From assembly GCA_021788955.1 (NCBI GenBank), contig JAJYKC010000150.1, positions 1-6,430 of the forward strand: 6,430 nucleotides of DNA, given 5' to 3'. The notes beneath the pieces are model-generated. The model was given only the letters and a program-made list of their open reading frames with translations. It did no database searches and had not been told where the DNA came from. Both the position numbers and the translations under genes were made by a program. This document shows positions 1 to 5,660 of this stretch, one piece after another. This DNA comes from Acidobacteriota bacterium (GTDB lineage: Bacteria; Acidobacteriota; Terriglobia; Bryobacterales; Bryobacteraceae). Numbering within the stretch: position 1 is the first letter of the stretch; the number at the start of each line of letters is the position of its first letter.

Positions 1-215
1 ATATCGAAGGATTGAGCGCGGAGGAAGCGGCGGAGGTTCTCGGCATCACGATTCCCGCCCTCAAGTCGCGCCTCCTGCGAGCGCGGCTGATGCTGCGCGA
101 TCAGCTGGCGGCCTCCTGGGAAGCACCCATGAGTTTGCCGAAGAAGATGCTGAATAAGGCGGCCCAAGTTCGTGACATGGTTGCGATGCGACTGATGCGG
201 GTCGCGGAGAAGTAG
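1..215 (+). CDS. ECF-type RNA polymerase sigma factor, C-terminal part (5' truncated by window)
   Basis: The reading frame is open from the window edge (first complete codon at 3) to TAG at 213-215, so only the last 70 residues are present. They begin I-E-G-L-S-A-E-E-A-A-E-V-L-G and continue T-I-P-A-L-K-S-R-L-L-R-A-R, the helix-turn-helix pattern of sigma-70 region 4.2, which contacts the -35 promoter element. The TTG at 12 lies inside this conserved helix and is not a real start. A tail of about 35 residues, rich in Lys, Arg and Met, follows region 4 and is longer than in many ECF factors. The anti-sigma gene starts 10 bases after the stop, and its ribosome binding site overlaps the stop codon. 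This is the usual arrangement of an ECF sigma factor with its antagonist. Region 2 lies outside the window, so the ECF subgroup cannot be assigned. Confidence 0.88.
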   Translation, partial: IEGLSAEEAAEVLGITIPALKSRLLRARLMLRDQLAASWEAPMSLPKKMLNKAAQVRDMVAMRLMRVAEK

Positions 216-224
216 GAGGGCGCG

Positions 225-467
225 ATGGCTATGCTGGATTGCAGGGAAGTGCTGGCGAACCTCTCCGATTACGTGGACGGCGAGGGCTCGGCCGAACTGC
301 GGGCAGCGATTGAGAAGCACCTCAGCTGCTGCAGCCGGTGTCGCGTCGTATTCGATACGACGGGGAAGATGCTCAAAATCCTACTCGATGTCGAGCCATT
401 CGAGGTACCGCTGGCAGTCAGCGCGCGGCTATACGCCCGCCTCGAGAAGGCCCTCGCCGAGAAGTGA
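225..467 (+). CDS. Small soluble anti-sigma factor with zinc-finger (zf-HC2/ZAS) domain
   Basis: The protein has 80 residues. The N-terminal M-L-D-C-R-E-V-L-A-N-L-S-D-Y-V-D-G-E pattern and the H32-x3-C36-x2-C39 motif, with Cys6 upstream, are the signature of ZAS anti-sigma domains. Known members bind one zinc and hold the partner ECF sigma factor inactive; in some, oxidation of the zinc cysteines releases the sigma factor. An extra Cys35 sits next to the ligand Cys36. No transmembrane segment follows, so the protein should be cytoplasmic and sense an internal signal. The ATG at 225 is preceded by AGGAGG at 214-219, spaced 5 bases, and translation is probably coupled to the sigma gene just upstream. 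Partner identity is inferred from adjacency. Whether this pair controls the redox genes downstream cannot be seen here. Confidence 0.85.
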   Translation: MAMLDCREVLANLSDYVDGEGSAELRAAIEKHLSCCSRCRVVFDTTGKMLKILLDVEPFEVPLAVSARLYARLEKALAEK

Positions 468-625
468 GAATCCATTGGGAGAGCCGCTTCCGGGAGCACT
501 GCTGCGGTCGAGGAAAGGGCTGGGGTACGAAGCGCTCGCGCCGGAGGATTTGGGGGCGGGGGAGGGTTCCCGGCGTGGCTTTTGAGAGTTCGTCGTACCT
601 TTGTCAGAAGATACTCCACAGAGAG

Positions 626-631
626 AGGAGG
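626..631 (+). promoter_or_regulatory. Ribosome binding site fixing the start at 640
   Basis: AGGAGG lies 8 bases before ATG 640. It supports that ATG over the in-frame TTG at 601, whose use would put 13 mostly charged residues ahead of an otherwise normal signal peptide. Confidence 0.7.
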
Positions 632-639
632 AAGAGAAG

Positions 640-993
640 ATGAAGAAGCTTGCAATGAGCCTGGCGGTTACGTTGCTGTTCACCCTGGGCGGCCTTGCCG
701 CGCAGAGACCCAGAACTTTTACCGGCCGAATCATGGACAGCCAATGCGCCAAGATGGGAAGCCACGAAATGGGCTACAAGATGACCGGCACCAACACTCC
801 CCGGGAGTGCACGCTCGCCTGCGTCAAGGCCGGTGGCAAGTTCGTGCTGTACAACTCCGCCACCAAGACCATCTATGAACTCGACAATCAGGTGAAACCC
901 CGGGCGTTCGCGGGTGAAAATGTAAAGGTCATCGGGACCTACAACGCTTCTTCGAAAACCATTCACGTCGAGAAAATCGAAAGTGCCGGTTAG
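640..993 (+). CDS. Small exported protein, DUF5818-like
   Basis: This protein has 117 residues. It begins M-K-K-L-A-M-S-L-A-V-T-L-L-F-T-L and runs into G-G-L-A-A-Q, a standard Sec signal peptide likely cleaved near residue 21, so it acts outside the cytoplasm. The mature part starts with T-F-T-G-R-I-M-D-S-Q-C-A. It then has a central R-E-C-T-L-A-C-V-K-A-G-G-K-F-V segment and ends in a beta-rich stretch with V-K-V-I-G-T-Y. The pattern G-x-I-x-D-S-x-C, then C-x3-C-V-x-x-G-x-x-[FY]-V, then an OB-like H-x-V-K-V-x-G-T resembles small exported proteins common in Acidobacteriota, annotated as DUF5818 or similar. Three cysteines remain after cleavage. No function is known to me. The gene is about 170 bases after the anti-sigma gene and about 120 before the cytochrome gene, so it may have its own promoter. 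The family name is from memory. Confidence 0.72.
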   Translation: MKKLAMSLAVTLLFTLGGLAAQRPRTFTGRIMDSQCAKMGSHEMGYKMTGTNTPRECTLACVKAGGKFVLYNSATKTIYELDNQVKPRAFAGENVKVIGTYNASSKTIHVEKIESAG

Positions 994-1114
994 TTTCGTA
1001 TGGATCGGCCAGGCGCAGCAGGGCCGGGATGTGTGCTGCAGCCGGCCCTTCGAGCCTGGCGGCATATAACCAGGAGGGGTTTCTCCTGAAGTTGAGATCC
1101 GGGCCAGAGGAAAG
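994..1114. other. Intergenic region with overlapping inverted repeats
   Basis: Three short inverted repeats lie in this gap. GGGCCGG (1021-1027) pairs with CCGGCCC (1042-1048). CCTGG (1055-1059) pairs with CCAGG (1070-1074). CAGGAG (1071-1076) pairs with CTCCTG (1083-1088) across a 6-base loop. The last two overlap and cannot form together. GCAGCA (1015-1020) could also pair with TGCTGC (1034-1039), competing with the first hairpin. There is no U-rich tract after the strong GC hairpin, so it is not a classical intrinsic terminator. The region could be a processing or attenuation structure ahead of the cytochrome gene, or chance in GC-rich DNA. Confidence 0.3.
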
Positions 1115-1600
1115 ATGTGGCGTAGGCGATGGATCACCGCGTCCATCACCATTCTGCTAATCGTTATCACGGCGATTTACGGGATAACACACACCAGCAT
1201 TAGCGCACTTCCAGACCCGGGTCCCGTGGAGACTCGCGTTGCAACCGAGGTCAGGAACTGGTTCGTCAGACGAGCTGCTCGAGCACCACTGGCCCCCGAG
1301 CCAACCGACACGGCGGAGAGCGTTTCCAAAGGTAGCGCGATCCTCGGTATGGCGTGCGCCTTTTGCCACGGCCGAGAAGGACGCAAACCGACCGCTATCG
1401 GCGAGTCGATGTATCCGCGTACCGCACCGCTCGGTTCGCCGGGTGTGCAAGCCCTGTCGAACCGCGAACTGTTTTGGGTGGTCCAGAACGGCATTCGCTT
1501 GAGCGGAATGCCCGGCTTCGGGAAGGTGCTGAGCGACGACCATATCTGGGATGTCGTCCACTACTTGCGTACGCTCCCGGCAGCCAGGCGCACTCGCTGA
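1115..1600 (+). CDS. Membrane-anchored mono-haem cytochrome c
   Basis: The 161-residue protein has a basic N-terminus (M-W-R-R-R-W) followed by a hydrophobic segment at residues 7-25. This is an uncleaved anchor or signal that places the rest in the periplasm. A Pro/Ala-rich linker at about 31-68 leads to a class I cytochrome c domain. Cys81-A-F-Cys84-His85 is the CxxCH covalent haem site, and Met132 in S-G-M-P-G-F-G is the likely sixth haem ligand. The C-terminal helix W-D-V-V-H-Y-L-R-T-L-P is typical of cytochrome c/CBB3-type domains (Cytochrome_CBB3/C_cIII-like). The N-R-E-L-F-W-V-V-Q-N-G-I motif is found in single-domain cytochromes that accept electrons from dehydrogenases. ATG 1115 follows GAGGAAAG. 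It lies directly ahead of the exported DUF3179 selenoprotein gene, so the two products share a compartment. The redox partner is unknown. Confidence 0.88.
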   Translation: MWRRRWITASITILLIVITAIYGITHTSISALPDPGPVETRVATEVRNWFVRRAARAPLAPEPTDTAESVSKGSAILGMACAFCHGREGRKPTAIGESMYPRTAPLGSPGVQALSNRELFWVVQNGIRLSGMPGFGKVLSDDHIWDVVHYLRTLPAARRTR

Positions 1601-1685
1601 AGATGCCAGTCGGCACGGCTCAAAGAAGCTTTGGTTTGGGCTGAACGCAGCAAGCGAGCGGCGAGGGGTGGCGGAGATTTGTCCC

Positions 1686-1693
1686 AAAGGAGG
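1686..1693 (+). promoter_or_regulatory. Strong ribosome binding site for the DUF3179 gene
   Basis: AAAGGAGG ends 7 bases before ATG 1701. It fixes the start of the DUF3179 protein at the signal peptide and rules out the open frame reaching back to 1551, which overlaps the cytochrome gene. Confidence 0.75.
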
Positions 1694-1700
1694 GGGCCCG

Positions 1701-2651
1701 ATGGCTCATAGACTGCTTCGCAGTGCGTCCGTTTTCACTTTGCTTGCGCTGAGCTCATTGCCGGCCTCGGCGCAGGGGAGCCGTCCGGAAGTGAAGGTCG
1801 AGAAAAAGCCTGTTTATCTTCCGGCGGGACGTGGCCAAACGCCATGGGACGTGACCCGGCACGTCATTCCGCTCAAGGATATTCAGTCCGGCGGCCCGCC
1901 GCGCGGCGGCATCCCCGCGCTGAACTTTCCGGCGTTCATTTCCGCCCAGCAGGCTGACCGGCTCCTCAAACCCTCCGACATGGTGTTGGGCATTGCGATG
2001 GAGGGCCAGGCCAAGGCCTATCCCGTACGGATTCTCAACTGGCACGAAGTGGTCAACGACGAAATCGGCAGTCAGCCGGTGCTGGTGAGTTGGTGACCGC
2101 TATGCGGCTCGGGCGTAGTTTACGCCCCGGAAATCAACGGGAAGCGGTACACGTTCGGGGTCTCGGGCTTGCTCTACCGGCGAAATCTGCTTTTCTACGA
2201 CCGGCAGACCTTTAGCCTCTGGTCGCAGATCGGCGGGATGTCGGTCGCGGGGCCGCTGGCGGGGACGCATCTGCAGATGCTGCCGGCGACCGAAACGACC
2301 TGGAAGGATTGGCAGCGGAGGAATCCGAATACGTTGGTCCTCTCTTTTCAGACGGGTTATCGCCGCAACTACGGGCGCGACCCCTACGCCTCTTTTCCGC
2401 TCGACCGGCGTCCGTGCCTGGTGGTCATTGTCGGTGGCCACGCGAAAATCTACCCGTTTTCGCAATTGAAGAAGACTCGCGGGGAAGTGAAGGATTCACT
2501 CGGCGGCCGCTCCTTCGAAGTCCGGTTCAACCGGCGCAACCGTACCGCTCATGCGACCGCCGAAGACGCGAAGCCTTTGGCTCAGTTTGTGAGTTACCTC
2601 GTCGACGCGCGGGCGTTCTATCCCCGAGCGCCAGTTTTCAAGGCAAAATGA
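1701..2651 (+). CDS. Exported DUF3179 domain protein with selenocysteine at codon 132 (in-frame TGA)
   Basis: Read through TGA 2094-2096, the product has 316 residues. Residues 1-24 are a Sec signal peptide (hydrophobic core about 9-20, A-S-A cleavage site before Gln25), so the protein is exported. The rest is a complete DUF3179 domain: I-P-A-L-N-F-P-A-F then A-Y-P-V-R-I-L-N-W-H115-E-V-V-N-D, then S-W-[TGA132]-P-L-C135-G-S-G. After the TGA come F-G-V-S-G-L-L (152-158), Y-D-R-Q-T-F-S-L-W (166-174), G-P-L-A-G, L-P-A and a normal TGA stop at 2649-2651. Family members normally have Cys in place of the TGA, in a C-P-L-C pair, so this reads as a Sec-x-x-Cys redox pair. No frameshift or deletion is visible: the second part lacks its own credible start and SD, and the halves join exactly at the conserved motif. 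A candidate SECIS hairpin follows. The biochemical function of DUF3179 is not known to me. Confidence 0.85.
2094..2096 (+). other. Probable selenocysteine codon (TGA) in the DUF3179 gene
   Basis: This in-frame TGA replaces the first Cys codon of the conserved C-P-L-C motif. TGA still serves as a normal terminator for other genes here (465-467, 1598-1600, 4134-4136), so a global TGA reassignment is unlikely. Confidence 0.8.
2111..2127 (+). promoter_or_regulatory. Candidate bacterial SECIS hairpin, DUF3179 gene
   Basis: GGGCGTA (2111-2117) and TACGCCC (2121-2127) form a perfect 7-bp stem closed by the loop GTT. The loop G lies 22 bases after the TGA. Bacterial SECIS elements are coding-region hairpins shortly after the UGA with a G (often GU) at the start of the apical loop, bound by SelB; this one fits. 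A small CCGC/GCGG hairpin (2097-2107) lies between TGA and stem. An outer pairing of ACCGCT (2096-2101) with AGCGGT (2143-2148) is also possible, but it cannot form together with the small hairpin. Folding was done by eye. Confidence 0.5.
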
Positions 2652-2806
2652 CCACCAGCGACTTCACCCTTGGGCCTGAATCTCGCTCACCGGGAGAAAC
2701 TTGCGGATCCGTCTATCGATTGCCATAAGCGATATTCTGTTCCCGACTGGCACCGTGGCGTTGCCCTCGAAGGCCAACTTTTACAGCAATGTAGGGAGAG
2801 AAGCTG

Positions 2807-3355
2807 ATGGCTTGGATTCAGGTGATTGAGCCAGGCGAAGCCAAAGACGAACTTGCCAGGCAATACGCGCGAATCCGCGTAGCCTCCGGACGCGTGGCGA
2901 ACATTCTCTTGGTTCACAGTCTGAACCCCGGTGCGTTGAAAGCCCACTTTGATCTCTACCGTACCCTGATGTTCGCCGACTCGGAACTCAGCCGGTCGCA
3001 GCGCGAAATGATAGCCGTTGTGGTATCCGCGGCGAACGGATGCCATTATTGAATCGCCCACCATGGGGAGGGCCTCCGCAAGGAAACGAAGAACGAGCCA
3101 CTGGTCGCCGCGCTGATCGCCGATTTCACGAACGCGCCGGTCTCCGAGGCCGAACGCGCGCTTCTCGAATTCGCCGTGAAGCTCACGCGCGAGCCTGCCG
3201 CCTGCCAGCGGGGTGATATCGAGATGTTGCGAAAAGCCGCGTGGAGCGATCCGGCGATTCTGGATTCGACGCTTGTCGCCGCCTATTTCGCCTTTGTGAA
3301 TCGCATCGCCGATGGCCTCGGCGTGGAGCTGGAGGGCCACGAGAGCAGAGAATGA
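2807..3355 (+). CDS. AhpD-like peroxidase-related protein with selenocysteine at codon 82 (in-frame TGA)
   Basis: Read through TGA 3050-3052, the product has 182 residues, about the usual length for uncharacterised peroxidase-related enzymes of the AhpD/carboxymuconolactone decarboxylase fold. The catalytic pattern E-x11-C-x2-C-x3-H of AhpD is present as Glu67, Cys79, [TGA82] and His86, with N-G-C-H-Y before the TGA and I-A-H-H-G-E-G-L after it. The TGA therefore sits at the second active-site cysteine. The remainder ends with the family-typical F-V-N-R-I-A-D-G-L-G-V-E and a TGA stop at 3353-3355. ATG 2807 has AGGGAGAG just upstream. There is no signal peptide, so it should be cytoplasmic. 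AhpD proteins reduce disulfides or peroxides via the CxxC pair; a Sec at the attacking position would make a selenol-based peroxidase or thiol reductase. The substrate is unknown. Sec-containing AhpD-like proteins are known in other bacteria. A gene caller would stop at residue 81 and drop 100 residues. Confidence 0.9.
3050..3052 (+). other. Probable selenocysteine codon (TGA) in the AhpD-like gene
   Basis: This in-frame TGA lies at the second Cys of the AhpD CxxC motif, between the Tyr and Ile codons, with the same frame open for another 100 codons of clear family sequence. Confidence 0.85.
3064..3080 (+). promoter_or_regulatory. Candidate bacterial SECIS hairpin, AhpD-like gene
   Basis: TGGGGAG (3064-3070) pairs with CTCCGCA (3074-3080) around the loop GGC, giving six pairs and one G-G mismatch. 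The stem-loop is 17 bases, and the first loop G lies 19 bases after the TGA. Size and position resemble the minimal E. coli fdhF SECIS, which also has G at the loop start. Alternative foldings exist (GCCC 3056-3059 with GGGC 3070-3073; CCCA 3057-3060 with TGGG 3064-3067), so the exact structure is uncertain. Confidence 0.42.
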
Positions 3356-3410
3356 GAATGGGGATGCTTGCGGCCGGGTTCGGAGCCCCACATGGGACTC
3401 GTTTTCGCCG

Positions 3411-4136
3411 ATGAAAGCGCGTGCGCGGATCGTGTTGGTTCTGGCCGTAGTTGCCGCACTTCTGGCTGCCAGCTATCTGCTGCCGATGACCCTTTGGGCG
3501 TCTCAGTTCGTCGGCTGGGTGCGTGGACTAGGAGGATGGGGAGCGGTCGCCTACGGATTGGTGTATGTCGCCGGAACGGTGCTGCTGATTCCCGGCACAC
3601 TACTGACGGCAGGGAGTGGATTCCTCTATGGGTTGGTCGGTGGCGTGCTCGTGGTTTCTCCGGCCAGCACCTTGGGCGCCACGATCGCCTTTCTCCTCTC
3701 CCGCTCTTTTGCGCGCGAATGGGCGCACCGTCGGATCAGCCGCTACCGCCAGTTCGAGGCGATCGATCGCGCCGTCGAAAAGCACGGGTTCAAAATCGTG
3801 TTCCTACTTCGGCTCGAACCAATGTTCATCTCCTTCGTACTTTTGAATTACGCCCTGGGCCTCACCCGCGTCCGGCTGCGTGATTACGTGCTGGCGTCGT
3901 GGCTCGGCATGCTTCCGGCGACCCTCCTTTACGTCTACCTCGGTTCATCCGCCAATCGCATCGCGGAGCTGGCGCAAGGCCGGCTTCCGGCCGCAGGCCC
4001 ATGGCGCGAGGCGCTCCTTTGGGGAGCGTTGGTGGCCACGGCCATCCTCGTTTTCGTTTTGACCGATATCGCGCGCCAAGCACTGCGCAGCGCGCTTACG
4101 GCGGAAATCCAGAGCCAGGGCGGAGGGAGAACCTGA
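3411..4136 (+). CDS. TVP38/TMEM64 family (SNARE-associated) membrane protein
   Basis: The product is a 241-residue inner-membrane protein with hydrophobic segments at about residues 5-25, 43-61, 63-96, 145-190 (re-entrant or helical) and 213-232. Family marks include P-G-T-L-L-T-A-G-S-G-F-L-Y-G at 61-74, a following glycine-rich stretch, L-S-R-x-F-A-R, and L-L-R-L-E-P-M-F leading to L-L-N-Y-A-L-G-L-T. Most relatives read R-L-S-P-x-F-P-F-N there, so Glu replaces Ser/Thr and one residue appears inserted. Members of the DedA/TVP38/VTT superfamily act in lipid or ion movement across membranes; for bacterial TVP38 proteins the substrate is generally unknown. ATG 3411 directly precedes the first membrane segment but has no clear SD. 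The frame is open upstream into the AhpD-like gene, so the start is less certain than the identity. The stop overlaps the ATG of the oxidoreductase gene, indicating co-translation. Confidence 0.88.
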   Translation: MKARARIVLVLAVVAALLAASYLLPMTLWASQFVGWVRGLGGWGAVAYGLVYVAGTVLLIPGTLLTAGSGFLYGLVGGVLVVSPASTLGATIAFLLSRSFAREWAHRRISRYRQFEAIDRAVEKHGFKIVFLLRLEPMFISFVLLNYALGLTRVRLRDYVLASWLGMLPATLLYVYLGSSANRIAELAQGRLPAAGPWREALLWGALVATAILVFVLTDIARQALRSALTAEIQSQGGGRT

Positions 4137-5656
4137 TGGCCATTTCCGCCCCCGGGCTCATTCTTGACGACGTTCACGACCGTACGCTGCTGGAAAACGT
4201 TCATCCCCCGCGCTGGAAGAAGCCCGAACCTCGCGGCCGGTATAATCTGGTGGTTCTCGGCGCCGGCACCGCCGGCCTGGTCTCCGCGGCCGGAGCCGCG
4301 GCGCTCGGCGCCCGGGTCGCTCTGATTGAAAAGCGCCTGATGGGCGGCGATTGCACCAATTACGGCTGCGTGCCGTCGAAGGCGCTCATCCGTTCGGCCC
4401 GCGTCATCCAGGCGCTGCGAGACGCACCAGATTTCGGCGCGATCCCCCGGAGCGGCATTGGCGCTGACTTTCCCCTGATCATGCAGCGGATGCGGCGTCT
4501 CCGCGCACGGATCTCGGCCAATGATTCCGCCTCGCGGCTTACCGAACTAGGCGTTGATATTTACTTCGGCAAGGCCCGTTTCCGCGATACACACACCGTT
4601 GAGGTTGACGGGACGCAGCTCGCGTTCTCGAAGGCAATCGTCGCAACCGGCGGCCGCCCGGCGGAGCTTTCCGTGCCCGGTTTTTCGGAGACGGGGTACG
4701 AAACGAACGAAACCATCTTTTCCCTGACTGCGCTCCCCTCGACTCTGCTGGTGATCGGCGCCGGCCCAATTGGCTGCGAACTGGCGCAGACGTTTCGCCG
4801 GTTCGGTGTCGAGGTCATAATCCTGACAAATGGTAAACGCCTTTTGCCCCGAGAGGAGGAGGACGCCGCCGCCATTCTCGAATGGCGTTTCGCGCGAGAA
4901 GGCATTCGCCTGATTGTCGGAGCGAAATTGCTGCGGGCGGAAAAGCGAGAAGGGAGAACGGCCGTCTTCTTTGATTGCGGCCGAGCGGAACAGCGGCTGG
5001 AAGCGGAGTGTGTTCTCGTCGCCGTTGGCCGCCAGCCGGACATCGAAGGCCTCGGACTCGAAGCGGCGGGGGTAGCGTTCGACGAGCGCGGCATCCGCGT
5101 GAACGACCGACTCCAAACCAGCAACCCTGATATCTACGCCGTCGGCGACGTTTGTTCCGCGTACAAGTTCACCCATGCGGCGGACGCGATGGCGCGCGTT
5201 GCCCTCCAGAACGCGCTCTTTTTCGGACGCAAGAAAGCCAGCAACCTCCTCATCCCTTGGTGCACATACACGGACCCGGAGGTCGCTCACGTGGGGATCA
5301 CGGAGACGGAAGCACGAAGGCGAGGAGCGGAAATCGCCGTTATCACGCTTTCGCTGGAAGAAATAGATCGCGCGATCCTCGACGGCGAAACCGAAGGCTA
5401 TCTGCGCCTCTACCTCGAGCGGCGCCAAGGCCGGCTGCTCGGCGCGACGATGGTCGGCGCGCACGCGGGCGAGAGTATTGGCGAAGCCGTCTTGGCGATT
5501 AATCGATGCCTGAAGGTGAATGAGTTGGCCAGTGTTATCCATCCTTATCCTACCCAGGCGGATGCGCTTCGCCGTGCGGCCGAGCAGCGCTTGCGCTCGC
5601 GTTTCCAGCCGTGGATGAAGCGGGTTCTTGAGAGATATTTCCGATTCAGAAGATAG
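4136..5656 (+). CDS. FAD-dependent pyridine nucleotide-disulfide oxidoreductase, mercuric-reductase-like
   Basis: The 506-residue cytoplasmic flavoprotein belongs to the class I disulfide reductases (dihydrolipoamide dehydrogenase, glutathione and mercuric reductases). It shows the FAD-binding G42-A-G44-T-A-G47, the redox pair Cys73-T-N-Y-G-Cys78 in G-G-D-C-x4-C-V-P-S-K, the NAD(P)-binding G208-A-G210-P-I-G213, the second FAD motif Y-A-V-G337-D338, and a C-terminal dimerisation domain with His469-P-Y-P-T. The usual acid partner of that His (H-x2-P-T-x2-E) is Asp476 rather than Glu. About 35 residues precede the first Rossmann motif and include N-V-H-P-P-R-W, typical of proteins often named mercuric reductase in Acidobacteriota. 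It lacks both the N-terminal HMA domain and the C-terminal vicinal Cys pair of true MerA, so mercury reduction is not supported. ATG 4136 follows GGAGGGAG and overlaps the previous stop by one base. It could recycle a disulfide or selenenylsulfide partner encoded here, but this is inference. Confidence 0.9.
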   Translation: MAISAPGLILDDVHDRTLLENVHPPRWKKPEPRGRYNLVVLGAGTAGLVSAAGAAALGARVALIEKRLMGGDCTNYGCVPSKALIRSARVIQALRDAPDFGAIPRSGIGADFPLIMQRMRRLRARISANDSASRLTELGVDIYFGKARFRDTHTVEVDGTQLAFSKAIVATGGRPAELSVPGFSETGYETNETIFSLTALPSTLLVIGAGPIGCELAQTFRRFGVEVIILTNGKRLLPREEEDAAAILEWRFAREGIRLIVGAKLLRAEKREGRTAVFFDCGRAEQRLEAECVLVAVGRQPDIEGLGLEAAGVAFDERGIRVNDRLQTSNPDIYAVGDVCSAYKFTHAADAMARVALQNALFFGRKKASNLLIPWCTYTDPEVAHVGITETEARRRGAEIAVITLSLEEIDRAILDGETEGYLRLYLERRQGRLLGATMVGAHAGESIGEAVLAINRCLKVNELASVIHPYPTQADALRRAAEQRLRSRFQPWMKRVLERYFRFRR

Positions 5657-5660
5657 GACG

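Noticed and set aside
582..615. Promoter (TTGAGA ... GATACT) ahead of the small exported protein gene
   Set aside because: The spacer would be 22 bases, too long for a normal sigma-70 promoter, and no better -10 box fits.
1021..1050. Rho-independent terminator after the small exported protein gene
   Set aside because: The GC stem has a 14-base loop and is followed by TTCGAG rather than a run of T.
2094..2651. DUF3179 gene as a pseudogene or as two separate genes split by a nonsense codon
   Set aside because: The only disruption is one TGA exactly at a conserved redox Cys, the frame is otherwise intact, the second part has no credible start or SD, and the next gene shows the same TGA-for-Cys pattern.
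2701..2730. Sigma-70 promoter (TTGCGG, 17-base spacer, CATAAG) ahead of the AhpD-like gene
   Set aside because: Both boxes match the consensus poorly; such matches are expected by chance, and the gene may be co-transcribed with DUF3179.
3053..3355. AhpD-like gene ending at residue 81 as a short protein
   Set aside because: Termination would remove half of the active site and the whole C-terminal half, while the frame beyond the TGA encodes clear family sequence.
1701..3355. Alternative genetic code with TGA read as Trp or Gly
   Set aside because: TGA acts as the normal stop for several genes in the window, Trp is encoded by TGG throughout, and both unusual TGAs match Cys columns.
4136..5656. 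True mercuric reductase (merA) and a mercury-resistance operon
   Set aside because: There is no HMA domain, no C-terminal Cys pair, and no merR, merT or merP nearby.
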